A stretch of DNA of 64,000 nt. Source: Camillea tinctor (lineage: Eukaryota > Ascomycota > Sordariomycetes > Xylariales > Xylariaceae). Shown here piece after piece: positions 20,900 through 32,581 of this stretch. The position numbers and the translations under genes were made by a program. The DNA lies in the NCBI GenBank assembly GCA_022578605.1, contig MU394057.1, positions 682,001-746,000 of the forward strand, given 5' to 3'. Each line of letters starts with the position of its first letter. Position 1 is the stretch's first letter. The notes below the pieces were generated by a model, which was not told where the DNA came from, ran no database searches, and saw only the letters and a program-made list of their open reading frames with translations.

Positions 20900-22600
20900 A
20901 ATCTATAATTCGAGAAGCCTATCCAAGACGGTGGTTATATTTATTAATATAGGCTATGCTCAAGTAGCCGCGTAATTTCTAACACGCGTCTTCATGCTTT
21001 ACCAGCGGGCTCTTCCCCATGAAATGTCTACTGCCTACACACACTAGGCCGTTGTCAAGTTGTTTAGATTCAGTCTGGCAATACCTAGTAGAATATTAGA
21101 TTTGAAGAACTATCCCAACCATATGCGCCGCGACGGAAAGATGTAGAGAATACACTCCGTGCCACCCGCCCCTCCTGTTGAGCACGAACCATGGAAATAT
21201 CAAGCTATAGAACGAGTTGACCGAGCGCAAGTTCAGCGGGCCGGAGCGGAAGGGGACCGGACCATCCGTGGGGGGAGGACTTCGACAAGGTCCCCCACCC
21301 CTTCGGGGGCTTGCACTCCCAGAGCCACCTATGTTAAGTATTTCGAAAAACCGGGCCACAGAATACCTCCCCCGTCGTAATCGCCATGTGTGCTAGACCA
21401 ACAACCAAACCCATAGGGGTTCGATTTGGTTCCCTTGGCATCCTTAAGCTACTACTACTTATAACCCGTAGCGCCGTCTCTCGTTATTACTAGAAGTGGT
21501 AATAAGATAGATAGATCCACCAATCACAAAATACCCAACCTAATCCAAATAACCTACACTCTAGACCTGATATTTTTCTATTTCTCGCCATATGAGATTG
21601 AACGTACCGTAGGATATCCTCTCTCTGCATGTTTACGTTGTTCCAAACTGCGATACTTGTAAATAGCGTAGGGCGAAATAAGAAGCGGAAATTATTATTC
21701 GAGATCACGGACATCCGGGCGTATTTACAATGCGTTGTTCATTCATTGGAGGCCCGAAGAGACGTAAAAAGTAACCCAGGCGATGGATCTATACTAGGTT
21801 AGATTCCTCTCACCTCATAGAAGCCTGTGGGGCCGTGGGTGAACTTCGGAAGAAACACCCTAAAATTACTTATTCATCATAGCCTTAGCTTAGTCTCTCC
21901 CTTTCTAATACATATCATCTTTTCGGGGATCATCTGGACCACCTTTCAAGCCCGAGGATACCAAATATCGGCCAAGTGATCATTGCCAATAAGCACAATA
22001 ACTAGATCATAAGAAAAGACACTTAAAACATTACTCAATCGATCTCACTGTCAGTTTCACTGCACTACTCCTAGATTTAGGGACCAATTGTCATTCATAA
22101 TGAATTTTACTCTTCTTTCTTTTTTATTTGCAAAAGGAGACGTCTGTACATAGTATGCAAACTGTCCTAACGCCAGAACAGGATGCATGAGATTGAAAGC
22201 ATAGAAAAGAAAAGAAAAAAGCAAACAAGTATTAGCCGACGCATAATCTAGCCTCGCGAGATCGGTGTCTTCTGGTCGTTGCGCGTTCCTTATACTACAT
22301 ACGCCGTTATCCACAATATCATGCCTCGTCCTCTTCCTCGCAGGCCCGCCTTAGCCAGTTCTACAGCTGGCTGGGGCGGCCGATCAATTCCCTCTCTCTA
22401 TTCTACCGAACAACCGCAGGATCAGCTCATTTTGCTGGAACCAATCTTTTTCAATCATCCATCTAAGACTTCTTTGCGGAATAGGAAAGGGGAACGGGGC
22501 TTTTGTGACGGCGGCGTGTTGATAAATTATACAAGAAAATTCTGGCCGAGGCCATGGGGGGTTCATCAATAGAGAGGTGAGCTAATACAACGGTTCTAAT
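20900..22600. other. intergenic, about 1.7 kb, no gene supported
   Basis: Presumed 3' UTRs of the convergent NFKBIL1-like and YTA7 genes plus spacer. A GC-richer patch at about 21160-21310 contains a small hairpin (CCCCCACCCCTTCGGGGG) but no RNA family is recognised. Short open frames show no motif. Confidence 0.5.
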
Positions 22601-25600
22601 TCATTGACTAGATTGTAGAACCCGTTGCATCAACTGGATGTCATCAATGGCCTCGTTGAACACACGCGTAACCGAGTTCAGGACCTTCATGCGATTGTGT
22701 TCACCTCTTGTTCTCCAAACCTCTTTCATGAGCTCGTGTGCAATCTGCTGGAGCTGCTCTATAGTGCATCCTGACGTTCCTTTGGTCAATTCTTCCAGGA
22801 AAAAGCTGGCCGAGGCTTCATCCAACTCCACTTGCTGCGATTGGCGTTGGGATTGTGATGGGTCATCGGGTGATGGGTCATTCAATAGGTTTGCCATGCT
22901 CGGGGCATGCGAAGACTTGGCCGGTGATACCTGGATCCGCGAGTCCTGAGAAGATTCAGGCTGCCGGATCAACCCTCGTTGGAGGCCTTGAGCCTGGGAG
23001 TGAGGCCACTGCTCATCACTCGAGTTGGTCTGGCTCGCAAGGGGGTATGGTTGGGTATCAGGAATGTTCTCGATAGGGCTCGACCGATCATGGTGAATGC
23101 CATTCGTTGCTTGGGTGCTGAAATTTGATGACCGATTCGATGGGTCAGAGGTCTTCGTAGTTGAAGCATCATTCAGCAATGCCGATGGGGACATGCCCAA
23201 CGCAAGGGATTGCACAGCCGAGACTTGAGACAAACGGCTTGTGCCTCCTGGTGTCGCCATAGTAGACATCTCAAGGGATCTCGATTCCATTCGGGGCCAC
23301 TGTGAGGGTGGTTGCATAAGGGGATTGTGCCGAATAGGCTGTGGTGTCTCAACACCGCTCATCTGCACGTCCTCGCCCAAAATATGAGAGGGCACAGATG
23401 TCCCATTTGTAGCAATGTGCGACGCCTCACTAGTACCATTTGACAGCGATCCTATCACCTGGAAGTGAGCCGTCGTCGTATGCGAAGCCACGGGACCCGC
23501 ACCATTTTGGGAGGAGACTCCGGCATTGGCGACGTCTGACTGGACCTGATCAACAACATTCTGCAAAGCCTTACGCTTTCGGGATCTTTCTTCTTTCTCC
23601 TCTCTGCGTCGTTGGTCAATAGCGTACAGCTCATCCCAGTCAATACCCATGGCCCGCAGCTTTTGGTCGACGTCCGTAACGTCAACTTCTACATTAGTCA
23701 GAAGTTCATTAGCTTTAAGCCAACGCGCCCGGTCCCCTATGGTTTTGGCGTCACGCTCGAGAGTAAAGACATCCTTTAAGAACTCAAATGGCTTCGTGTA
23801 ATAACCATTTGCCAGTCGCGTTTCAATGGTACTTATATCAAGGTTGTAAAAGAAAGCACCGGTGGATGTTGAGCGAATACCACGGTTGCCTTCAGCATCT
23901 TGAGCAAGCTCAAACGGACGCGGTATAGCATTCGCCATATCAGGTCGGACATAGTTTGGATCAGCCTCGTCTAGCAGATATTGATACTGGGACTCAGGAA
24001 TAACAGGTTGGCGGAACTTCTGGTATTTCTTAGATATTTGATCCATAATAGGTTGCAGATGGACCTTCATCAGATTGAGATACTGCCGGTACCTGATCCT
24101 CTGATTACGTTCCTCTTCCTTAGTCAAAACCTTAGGAGGGGGAGGAGGCGCGACAGGGAGCTCCTCCAACTGTCTCTTCTTCCGATGCGCAGGATCCGGA
24201 AAGTCCTTGGGGAGCCTTCGGATGTGCGAGATGATGCGGCTGAAGTATTCTTGACGGTTTTCCTGCATAATGTTAGCTTTGGCAGGCAAACAGAAAAGCT
24301 GTGATTAAGGAAACAAACCTTTGCCGGACGAGAGATCTCAATGACATTTCTACTAGAAAAACCAAATAGGTCGCGCTTCAAATCTGAATCAATATGCTTA
24401 TCCTCAGTCTCTGCAGTACCCAGGACCATGATGGGATCAGTAGGTTGGATGGACCTCAGCATTCCGAGGAACGCAGTCATGGTTGGCCCAGACAAACTTG
24501 AATACCATGTATCAACATTGGGGATGAAGATAACACTAGGCTTATGACGCTTAACTTCAGCAAAAAGCCCAACCAATACTTGTTCCGGGGGCTACAAATA
24601 AGTTAGCTATGGTGACTCATAAGACTCTGTTTGGATGTAATCAGACTTACGCGTGCGTCGCCGAGAATAGTAGGCAAGTCGAAATTCTGGACATGGATGC
24701 CTTCAAAATAGTGTAGGATGGCACCATTGATATAAGATTGGCCCATTCCTGGCATCCCACATATCAAGAGCCGTGGTCGAAACACGCGAGAACTTTCAAA
24801 TTCCTGTTGCAATGCTTCTCGGTCGAATCCAAAGTCGTCATCTTCATAGGGTTCGAACATAGCTTCTTCGAGAGCCGTCACTTTATTCTTCCGTGGTAGT
24901 GTGTGGTCCAAAATCGCGGTAATAGCCTGGAACTGATCCCTAAGAAGCGGTTCAATTTGCGTTGGAAGCGGAGCGGCTCCGGATGTCGACGATCTTTCGG
25001 AAGATGGCGTTATCTTCTTCTTCGATAGAGTGAAGTCGACCATTTGTACAACTATCTTATCCGGGTTGACGACGAGTTTCTCCTTAGACGAATAGATCTG
25101 CGGGTAAGTCCTTTGTATCGCGTTAAGCGCCGCTTCGGTACACATAGCGCGTAGATCTGCACCGCCATAGCCTTTGGCATCCTTAGCGAGTGATGTTTTA
25201 AACTCGTCAGACAAGCCCCAGTCTTTAGTATGGATGTCGATAATAGCTTTGCGAGCATCGTGGTCAGGTAGAGGGAAATAAAATTCCCGGTCAAAACGTC
25301 CAGGGCGGCGAAGAGCAGGATCAATTTGATCGGGTCGGTTAGTAGCACCAATGACGATGACTTGGCCACGGCCGTCCATGCCATCCATCAGCGCAAGCAG
25401 AGTGGAAACGATTGAGGCGTGGATCTGCTCTTGCTTAGAGGATCTGACAGGCGCCAGGCCATCAATCTCGTCGAAGAAAATAATACTTGGTTGCGTTCTT
25501 CTAGCCTCCTCAAAGAGCAGACGGAGCTGTTTTTCGGCCTCACCCACCCATTTACTGAGAGCATCCGCACCTTTGCGCATATAGAATGTGATCTTCTTGC

Positions 25601-27644
25601 CACCAAAGCCCACCGAATTAGCCAGGGCTCGTGCAAGTAGGGTCTTTCCTGTTCCCGGTGGGCCGTGGAAAAGGACACCCCTAGGAGGGGTTACGTGGAA
25701 TTTGGTGAAGCATTCCGGGTATAAAAGAGGCAGCTGGACCATTTCTTTGAGCTGGTCGATGTGGCCTTGCATGCCACCGACTTGGCTGAAATCCACGCTC
25801 AAGTCGACACCTAGGGGATCAGCATCGGCAAGGGCCTTGTGGTCTTTAACTTTGCCCACGTTGGGTGCTGCAACTCCTATTCCAGCACCACCATCTACGG
25901 TCAACCCCTGGCCAGCACCTAGGTACCCACGAGGCCCGCCCGATATAACTCCTGCTACTCCAGGACGACCAGCCAGCTCATCATCGCTACTATCTGAGTC
26001 AGGATTGCCGGCGTTGGAGGTAGCACCATTTCCCCACGGGCCACTAAAAAGCGCACCATCACCTACGAGACCACCAAAAGGCCCAGCCACGGTATGAAGT
26101 GTACGGCTCGAGGACGTACCAGCATTGGCGCGTCCACGACGGCCTCGTGCAGGTGTTGAGATTGGAGCATCAGCCTCATCTTCGTCTAGATCTAGATTTG
26201 CTTGATTTAGCGGTGGTATTTTATAATTCACCAGCTTGCCTCTCCGCCGCGGCTTATCTTCAAACAAGATCTCAGGAGAGTGGCGTCGCGATCGGCGTGG
26301 CTGTGAATCTTCTCGTAGATCCTCAAGCTCCTCTGCGATTTCCAATCTATTAAGCTGTTCATCTCCAGACTCAGTGTGGCGTCGGGATCTGGTAGATCTT
26401 CTACCTTTTGCTCTAGAAGACTTCCGCCCATTAGCACCTTGGCTTGAATACTCTTCATCATCACCACCATCATCACCACGGCTATGCTCTGAGGCCAAGT
26501 CATTTTCATCCTCGGAATCGTTTCCAGGCTCGAAGTCGCTGCTGGGCTCTTGTAGCGACTTCTTTAACCCGGATTTTCGTCTCAGACGGCGACGACCGTT
26601 GGTGTTGTTGTTTTCGTCATTTCCAGCAGCATCCTCGGCCGGTGCATCGGCACTAGTCTGGGCAGGTCTTCCGCGAGTCCTGCGACCAGTAATGGGGACG
26701 TCGTCATCATCGTCCGCGTCTGCGTCTGCGTCTGCATCTGCGTCTGCGTCCGCATCCGCGTCGGCATCGGCATCGGCATCTGCATCGTCGTTGTTCTCAA
26801 CAGTTTCCATTGGCTGGTCTTCACTGTTTGTTTGATCAGGCTGGTCCTCTTCAGCCTGTTGGTCGCTTTCGCCAGCAACTTCTGCAGCTTTTTCAATATC
26901 CATAGCGTCGTGATCTGCAGCTCCTTCGGCATCTTCATCACCGTCTTCCGGAATTACCTCCTCAATGAGGGGAGGTGGAGCCTTTCTTGGAGCTTTAGCA
27001 CCACGTGTGGACCTGCCTCGAGTAAAAGTTTCCGGGCTTTTGCTTCTAGAGCCCCGAACGGACGCAGGCCTTGCATGTCTGCCCGAATTCGAAAGTTCAA
27101 CTAGTGCAGCTTCGTCCTCACCGTCTACTTCGGCTGTATGAGCACGGGTTGTTCTTCTCGTTGTGATAGGAGGCTTTGGTGCGGATTTGCGCAGCGTTTC
27201 GGGCTTAAGCTTAAGTTTAATGATTCTACTCTCACCTGGCGCTTTGCGGGGGGTGTTCGCCACAGGTTCATCATTGTCATCCGACTCGCCATGTGCGTCA
27301 TCTTCGTCTTCATCAGAGCTTTCCTTATAATTTTGGCGCTTAGTGGCAGCCTTCCTCACACGACGGCCCGTGTTTTGGTTGATAGGGGCCTCCTCCTCTT
27401 CTTCCTCTTCGTCATCGTTGAAGAAATCTTCCTGCTCATCCTCGGAGACGTCATCGTCGTCCTCAATATCAGAACCATGATATCTAACACTTCGACGAGA
27501 GGGAAAGCCTTTCCCGCCTTTTCCCGGACGTGACCGCTTGCGTGAACGTGATGGGGGGTCAACTTCAGGTTCGAAGTTCTCGTCCTCGGAATCCGATTTG
27601 TTCGGATCGAAATCCAGGATGTCCCGCTTTCGTTTTGGCGCCAT
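22601..27644 (-). CDS. YTA7: Yta7/ATAD2-type chromatin AAA+ ATPase with bromodomain, 1642 aa
   Basis: Three minus-strand exons: 27644-24651, 24591-24319 and 24262-22601. The 59- and 56-bp introns are both phase 0 (donors GTAAGT and GTTTGT). The first true ATG is at 27644 (MAPKRKRDILDFD). Residues 1-550 are acidic and low-complexity, with an Asp-Ala repeat at about 285-311. The first AAA domain has Walker A GPPGTGKT (about 660), Walker B IIFFDEID (about 720) and GATNRPDQIDPALRRPGRFDR. The second AAA domain is degenerate: GMPGMGQS in place of Walker A (about 963) and IFIPNVD for Walker B. A bromodomain-like segment follows in exon 3 (about 1150-1270) and the C terminus is helical. Yta7/Abo1/ATAD2 proteins act as hexamers in the nucleus, handling histone H3-H4 and limiting nucleosome density. 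All hallmarks fit and length is typical for filamentous fungi. Confidence 0.95.
26711..26787 (-). repeat. coding hexanucleotide microsatellite (Asp-Ala repeat) in YTA7
   Basis: About thirteen imperfect GAYGCN units encode alternating Asp-Ala within the acidic N-terminal region. Such a tract is expected to vary in length between strains. Confidence 0.9.
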
Positions 27645-30189
27645 GGCAGACAAATTGAGGGATGGTTTACAGCTATATCAGGGAAAAGACTGTCAGCGAC
27701 TGGAAGATCTCAACCTTCTGGAAAAACATCGAGGCCAAGTGTAGCCTCTAAGCTGGAAAGCAGGGGCACCGGGTAGTTTCTCCGTGTGGAAACCTACACA
27801 AAAATATCTAGGGTTTCAAGATGACAATCTATACTGGATGTCCAATGTTTCCGAGATGGCCTGGCTTAGAATTGGAGGAAGCACACTATGAGGCTGTCAG
27901 CAGGCCGCGGTCACAATACCTACGCTTGGACATATGCCCTAGAGAGACGTCCAGAAATGCAACATACCCAGGGTATCCGGAGTTATGCGGGCAATAGACC
28001 TGAAAGGCGGCCCGTGTCAGCAACCTTCGAGGATAATGGTAGAGGCTCAAACATTGAGAGATAAAGACATACTTCAAGAATGCGTTGAAATGGGCAAGCT
28101 GAAGATGTTGCCACTAGTGGTATCTAGGACTTGCAGACCATGTTCCTTTCGAGAACGAATTGGCAGGAAATACTTTTTCTCAAAGCCTTGTGCTGAAACT
28201 CGAGAAGTTCAATAGGTGCCAAGCACTCTATTCAAAGGAAAAGAGAGAGATCAACAAAGCAGAGTTGAGACTGAATCCGTGGTGACCAGCTAGCAGTGGG
28301 AAGTAGGATTCGTAACGAGGGGCGATCGTTGAGTTCAGCGAGGGGCCTATATGGAGGTTGAGATCAGCTCAATGTACACTAACACTCGATGCATCATGGA
28401 ATCGAGTCGTCTAGAAGGGTAGATAGAAACCACGCTTTCTCTGCAAGGGAGGCCTTGAGCATCGTGAGCCAAGCCTTATCAGAACAGACATACCTAGGAG
28501 CACATCCAAGGGAGGCGGATATCCAGCTTACACACCGTTTGTGAGACACGTTCCGGCAGTGCCTGAGAGAGGGAGGCTCTCAACACAGCACCCAAACCAC
28601 AGCCAGACTTACACCCTACCTACGCATCAATACGAGGCCTACTACCATAGAGCTCTGATCCAAGTCTTGGTTGGTATATTGGACAACGTATCGCCGGTTT
28701 GATGCTACCAAGTATTCGAGATCAGGTATAAGTACGGGAGACCCTCGACATCGAGTCTGCGCGTCCGACAGGGAGAGATAAAGGGTTCAAAGAGGCAATG
28801 CCGACAAACACGGCAGATGGATGTTGGTTGGACCGATGAAAAAAGAGAGAGAGGTAGAGAAAAGTTGGACGAGCGGGTTTTCGTTATAGACGATGGCGCA
28901 TTGAGAAGGACAGGTTTCCGCGGTCGGGATTGGGGATGGGGGATTGGGAATAGGAACAGTATTGTCGTTAGCGTAGGTTAGAATAGACAAGAGAGAAGGC
29001 AAGGCAAGGCACGAATAGCCCTCTAAGTCTGGCCAGGATCAAGAAAGAGGCCAAAGATGATGGAATGGTAAATGGAAAAGAAAAGGGAGACGGTGGAAAG
29101 CGGCAAGTCAGAAAGTGGGAGTGGGAGTGAGAGTGCAAAAAAAAATGCAGGAGTCACACAAATTCAGGTTGGGAAGCTTCCGGGAGGCGCGTGTCGCAAG
29201 CAGGCAGTGGTGAGTGTGGGGCACGGACCATGTCAAATTGGCAGAAAAGCGTGACGCTGCAGCCAATCAGAACGTGGGGTTCCATAATTAATTGGCGTTG
29301 TGCTCATGAAAATGGCCAATTGTCACAACAACTCCAACTCGAACCTCCATCACGCTTGATTCTTCTCCTTTCAACACACAAACTCAAGATAGCTTCCATC
29401 CAGCATATCAACCACCTGCAGTGTCCCAATATGGGTTTTGACACCACTGCAAAGGTCGCCTGGCATTTCTCTACATAATTGACTATTTTGCTGCAACTGT
29501 GCTGCCCGGGCGGGTTGAAGAGGTTGACCGGCGCAAATGGCAAGCTGAGCTGCTTCGATAATGAATATATTTCCCAGGTGCTCCCCGGATTTTCAATCGT
29601 CATCGTCGACGCGCTACCATGCGGCTCAAAATCCAAGGTCAGCCCTATGGCCTCGGGATCCCGGACGTCGGGTCGCAGATGTGGGTAGGTCGCCAAGTAT
29701 CAAGGTTGGCGTTTCCCTCCTCTTAGCCCCGTTTTCATTTCTCGACCCCTTGACTTTCAGGCATCCATCCTAGCGGCCCTGTGGTATGCAGTGTACGTAC
29801 GCACCTGCGCGCTAGGGGACTAAGTACATAGTGGTATGTAGATGCCTAAGGCAGTAACAGGCCATAATGCACTAAAGTTAAGTACTTCGTACTACCTACT
29901 ACCTATTATTACCTACTTTAGTCAATCGGGCAGTCACACGGTCACTGTGCTTCCGATTCCTTCCTATTCCTAGGATCCTTCTCATATGCTGTAAGGTTGC
30001 ACGTGCAGAAGCAGTGGCAGGATGAAATTCGGTTTGTATGTACTAACCTCATAGCATACAACTACATACCTTACTTGATAGCCCCCACCTTCCCCAATGT
30101 CTTTGCCTTCAGTCTTTCAGTACTACATACCTTAGGTACCTAGTCTACTTACCACGTGTAACACTTAGATTGCGTACCTCGCTCTAGTG

Positions 30190-30213
30190 CTCTCTCTCTC
30201 TCTCTCTCTCTCC
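30190..30213. repeat. CT/GA dinucleotide microsatellite
   Basis: Eleven or twelve perfect TC units in non-coding DNA. Confidence 0.9.
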
Positions 30214-30380
30214 TGTCTGGTGACTTCTCTCCAACTCTCAATCTTTTCTCGGATTTTCAAAAAATGAAGCTTTACCTTGATTCGCTCCAACATGCATGGG
30301 ATGGGACTTTTTAAAAAAGCAGGGAAAAGTCTCATCTTTTCTTTGCTTTTCCATACAAGTCAATTCAATTCAGGTCATGC

Positions 30381-30405
30381 CAGGTCAGGTCAGGTCAGGT
30401 CAGGT
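30381..30405. repeat. CAGGT pentanucleotide tandem repeat
   Basis: Five perfect copies, with another single copy ten bases upstream. Confidence 0.9.
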
Positions 30406-31524
30406 CAAGTTTAAAGCCAGGTCCAGACCATTCCTCCTAAAGCCAACACGAATCAAGTGATGGAAGAAGCCAAGATTAACCGGCCAGCGAAATAACCTAG
30501 GTTAACTTTTTATCATATTTTGTCTTGTCTTTTTCTTGTCTTATCATGTCTTGGTCTATCAGGCAACAGAATTCTTCCCCATGGAGTACTACTACTATAC
30601 ATCACCTACTACAATGGCTTTTTTTTCGTCAGCCCCCAACCCCACGATCACCTTGAACTTCTCCACACTCTCCCCCCTTCGTCTTGCCATCTGATTGATT
30701 GGACCATGTCTATGGAATTGAAACCCTTTATGTCTTTCAAGGTACACTACATGTACTGTACACTAATTTTAGCAGTGACAACATCCCACCTAAGCTAGTT
30801 GTAGTCATCGGTCAGTGATCGTCTCCTATGACATCGTCCCTTCGCGATTATCTCCTGTCGTATCTTGTCGTACGTAGTTGCGTAAGTACGGACGTGTGCA
30901 TTTGGGCACTCATCGACTGAGTGATCGATAGTGGGAAAGAGGGGGGAAGAGATACGACATCTGAAAACCACGGATTGGACTGGTCAGGTTATGGATGGGA
31001 TGGCATCACACTAAGGACCCTAGACGAGATGGAGGTTTTAGCTGCTTCTATGCAACAGAAGCACTAAGAACAACAAGAACAACAAGAACAAGAAGAACCC
31101 AATAGACGAGATGCAAATTACATCATATTCCCGCTCCATCACCTACCAAACTCCAGACTATCAAAAACACTGCGTATGGAGAATGAATGAACTAGCTTCA
31201 CTTATCTAGGGAGCAGACTTACAAGCTAGCTGCCGATTACTTACGTACCCAGAGTACCTTACCACGGCTAAGACGGCGCTGGAAACGGCGCCTCCGAGCG
31301 AGTAAGGCTGACAGGTCCCCACATACCGGCCGAAAATCATCACCATCAGTGACTAATAAGCGTTCCTTATATCAGTCATACACCGTCGCTAGTCATGCAT
31401 AGTCCCATTTCTCCCCGGCTTCGATTGGTCACGCGAGCCCGCACCCTGCATCAGTCCCTTAGCCAAAGTTCCTTAGCCAAAGTCCCTTTCCACTCCGCTA
31501 GTCCACCGTCGATTGCCTGCCCCA

Positions 31525-31563
31525 GGGACTTGGGGGGTGGACCTGGGGGGTGGACTTGGGGGA
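31525..31563 (+). repeat. G-rich tandem repeat, possible G-quadruplex
   Basis: Four runs of three to six guanines separated by ACTT, TGGACCT and TGGACTT, built from two to three copies of a CTTGGGGGGTGGAC-like unit. It lies about 220 bp upstream of the TATA box of the small-protein gene. Confidence 0.6.
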
Positions 31564-31785
31564 CTTTGAGACCTTTTCCTCTCTACGCTGTGCCGCTGTG
31601 CCGCTCGTACACATGCGAATAGTAGCGCAGCCTATAGAATTCGGCTCCCGGCATGCCAAGTAAGTGGCCGCATTCCCGATTGCCAAGGGAGCCTGCCGTT
31701 AAGCGTACGAAATCGATGTAAGTGATGTAGTTCAGGTTAAACATCCAGGTTAGCTAACTTGATTGACATCGGTGTCCATATTGTG

Positions 31786-31792
31786 TATATAA
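31786..31792 (+). promoter_or_regulatory. TATA box of the 106-aa protein gene
   Basis: TATATAA, followed about 30 bp downstream by a CT-rich initiator-like stretch (31815-31850). The inferred leader is about 280-360 nt and has no ATG before 32102. Confidence 0.55.
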
Positions 31793-32182
31793 GTGTTTAG
31801 GCATCCAGGCCGTCCATCTTCGTTTCTTTCCCTCCTCGCTTTCGCATTCTTCAAGAATTGTTACTCTGAATTCAAACATCCAGAAAACTACAACCTTGCA
31901 CCAGGAGTGTAAAGTCAAAGCAACCCTGGTGGGCATTCATTCAGAACAAGAAATCAAAGAAAAAAACAACTCTCACTACTTAGGTATCTTACTTACCTAC
32001 TCACTTACACACACACATACATACATACATACATAGTGTCTTGGGCCAAATATACACATACAATCGCAAGTGATCGCGGAAATTGTATAACGAACGAGCT
32101 CATGACACACGAACAATCAACCAAGCAAAACAACACCAGCATTACACAACCCCTCACAACCAATTCGCAATCTCGCTCAACC

Positions 32183-32581
32183 ATGGGTCATCGTCGAGCT
32201 GCAGTGCCCGCCCCGCTCACCATTGAGGACAAGTCCAATGGTGCAGCGGCGGGCCGCCGACAAAACAGCTTTGGCTCCGACACCTCGGAGCATGAAAAGG
32301 TGAGCCAATCCTATCATGCCAACGCCTGGCCAGAGCTCTGGTCAGTTCTCTGTACACGTTCGCTAACCCTTCTGCAGGAGAGCCTCCACCGAGCCACCAC
32401 GGGCCATTGGTTCGGCGAACACCACCGCAAGAGAACCAACCGGCGTACGGCGTCCATGTCATCGCACACCAAGCCCGCATCGCCCACTGTCAACCTGTAC
32501 ACGCATTGCGGGCGTCACAGCGACCAGTTTTTATTTGGCGGCTGGAGCGACCTAATTCGCTCGCACTTCAAGAAGGAATAA
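32183..32581 (+). CDS. small uncharacterised, conserved-looking protein, 106 aa
   Basis: Exons 32183-32299 and 32378-32581; the intron 32300-32377 has donor GTGAGC and acceptor CAG in phase 0. The ATG at 32183 has a strong context (ACCATGG). An in-frame ATG at 32102 in poor context is the first AUG of the inferred transcript and would add 27 residues. The product is basic and polar: MGHRRAAVPAPLTIED, a Ser/Thr segment GRRQNSFGSDTSEHEK, then HRATTGHWFGEHHRKRTNRR, SMSSHTKPASPTVNLYTHCG and a closing FGGWSDLIRSHFKKE. No signal peptide, membrane segment or named domain is seen. The dense Ser/Thr-Pro and Arg-X-X-Ser sites look like kinase targets. The intron is 78 nt with no stop, so retention would insert 26 residues in frame. 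The long TATA-driven leader suggests strong or regulated expression. Confidence 0.75.
   Translation: MGHRRAAVPAPLTIEDKSNGAAAGRRQNSFGSDTSEHEKVSQSYHANAWPELWSVLCTRSLTLLQESLHRATTGHWFGEHHRKRTNRRTASMSSHTKPASPTVNLYTHCGRHSDQFLFGGWSDLIRSHFKKE

Larger units (their letters stand above)
27645..32182. other. long intergenic/regulatory interval, about 4.5 kb, between YTA7 and the 106-aa protein gene
   Basis: No family-bearing open frame. It holds the YTA7 upstream region, a CT microsatellite (30190-30213), a CAGGT pentanucleotide repeat (30381-30405), an AACAAG-type repeat near 31070-31097 and a G-rich tandem block (31525-31563). The promoter and leader of the small-protein gene lie at the right end. The 130-codon antisense frame at 29304-29696 was judged noise. 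Confidence 0.5.

Noticed and set aside
29304..29696. A 130-codon minus-strand frame
   Set aside because: No recognisable domain, ordinary codon use and no intron-linked continuation; the plus-strand ATG at about 29619 gives only a short frame.
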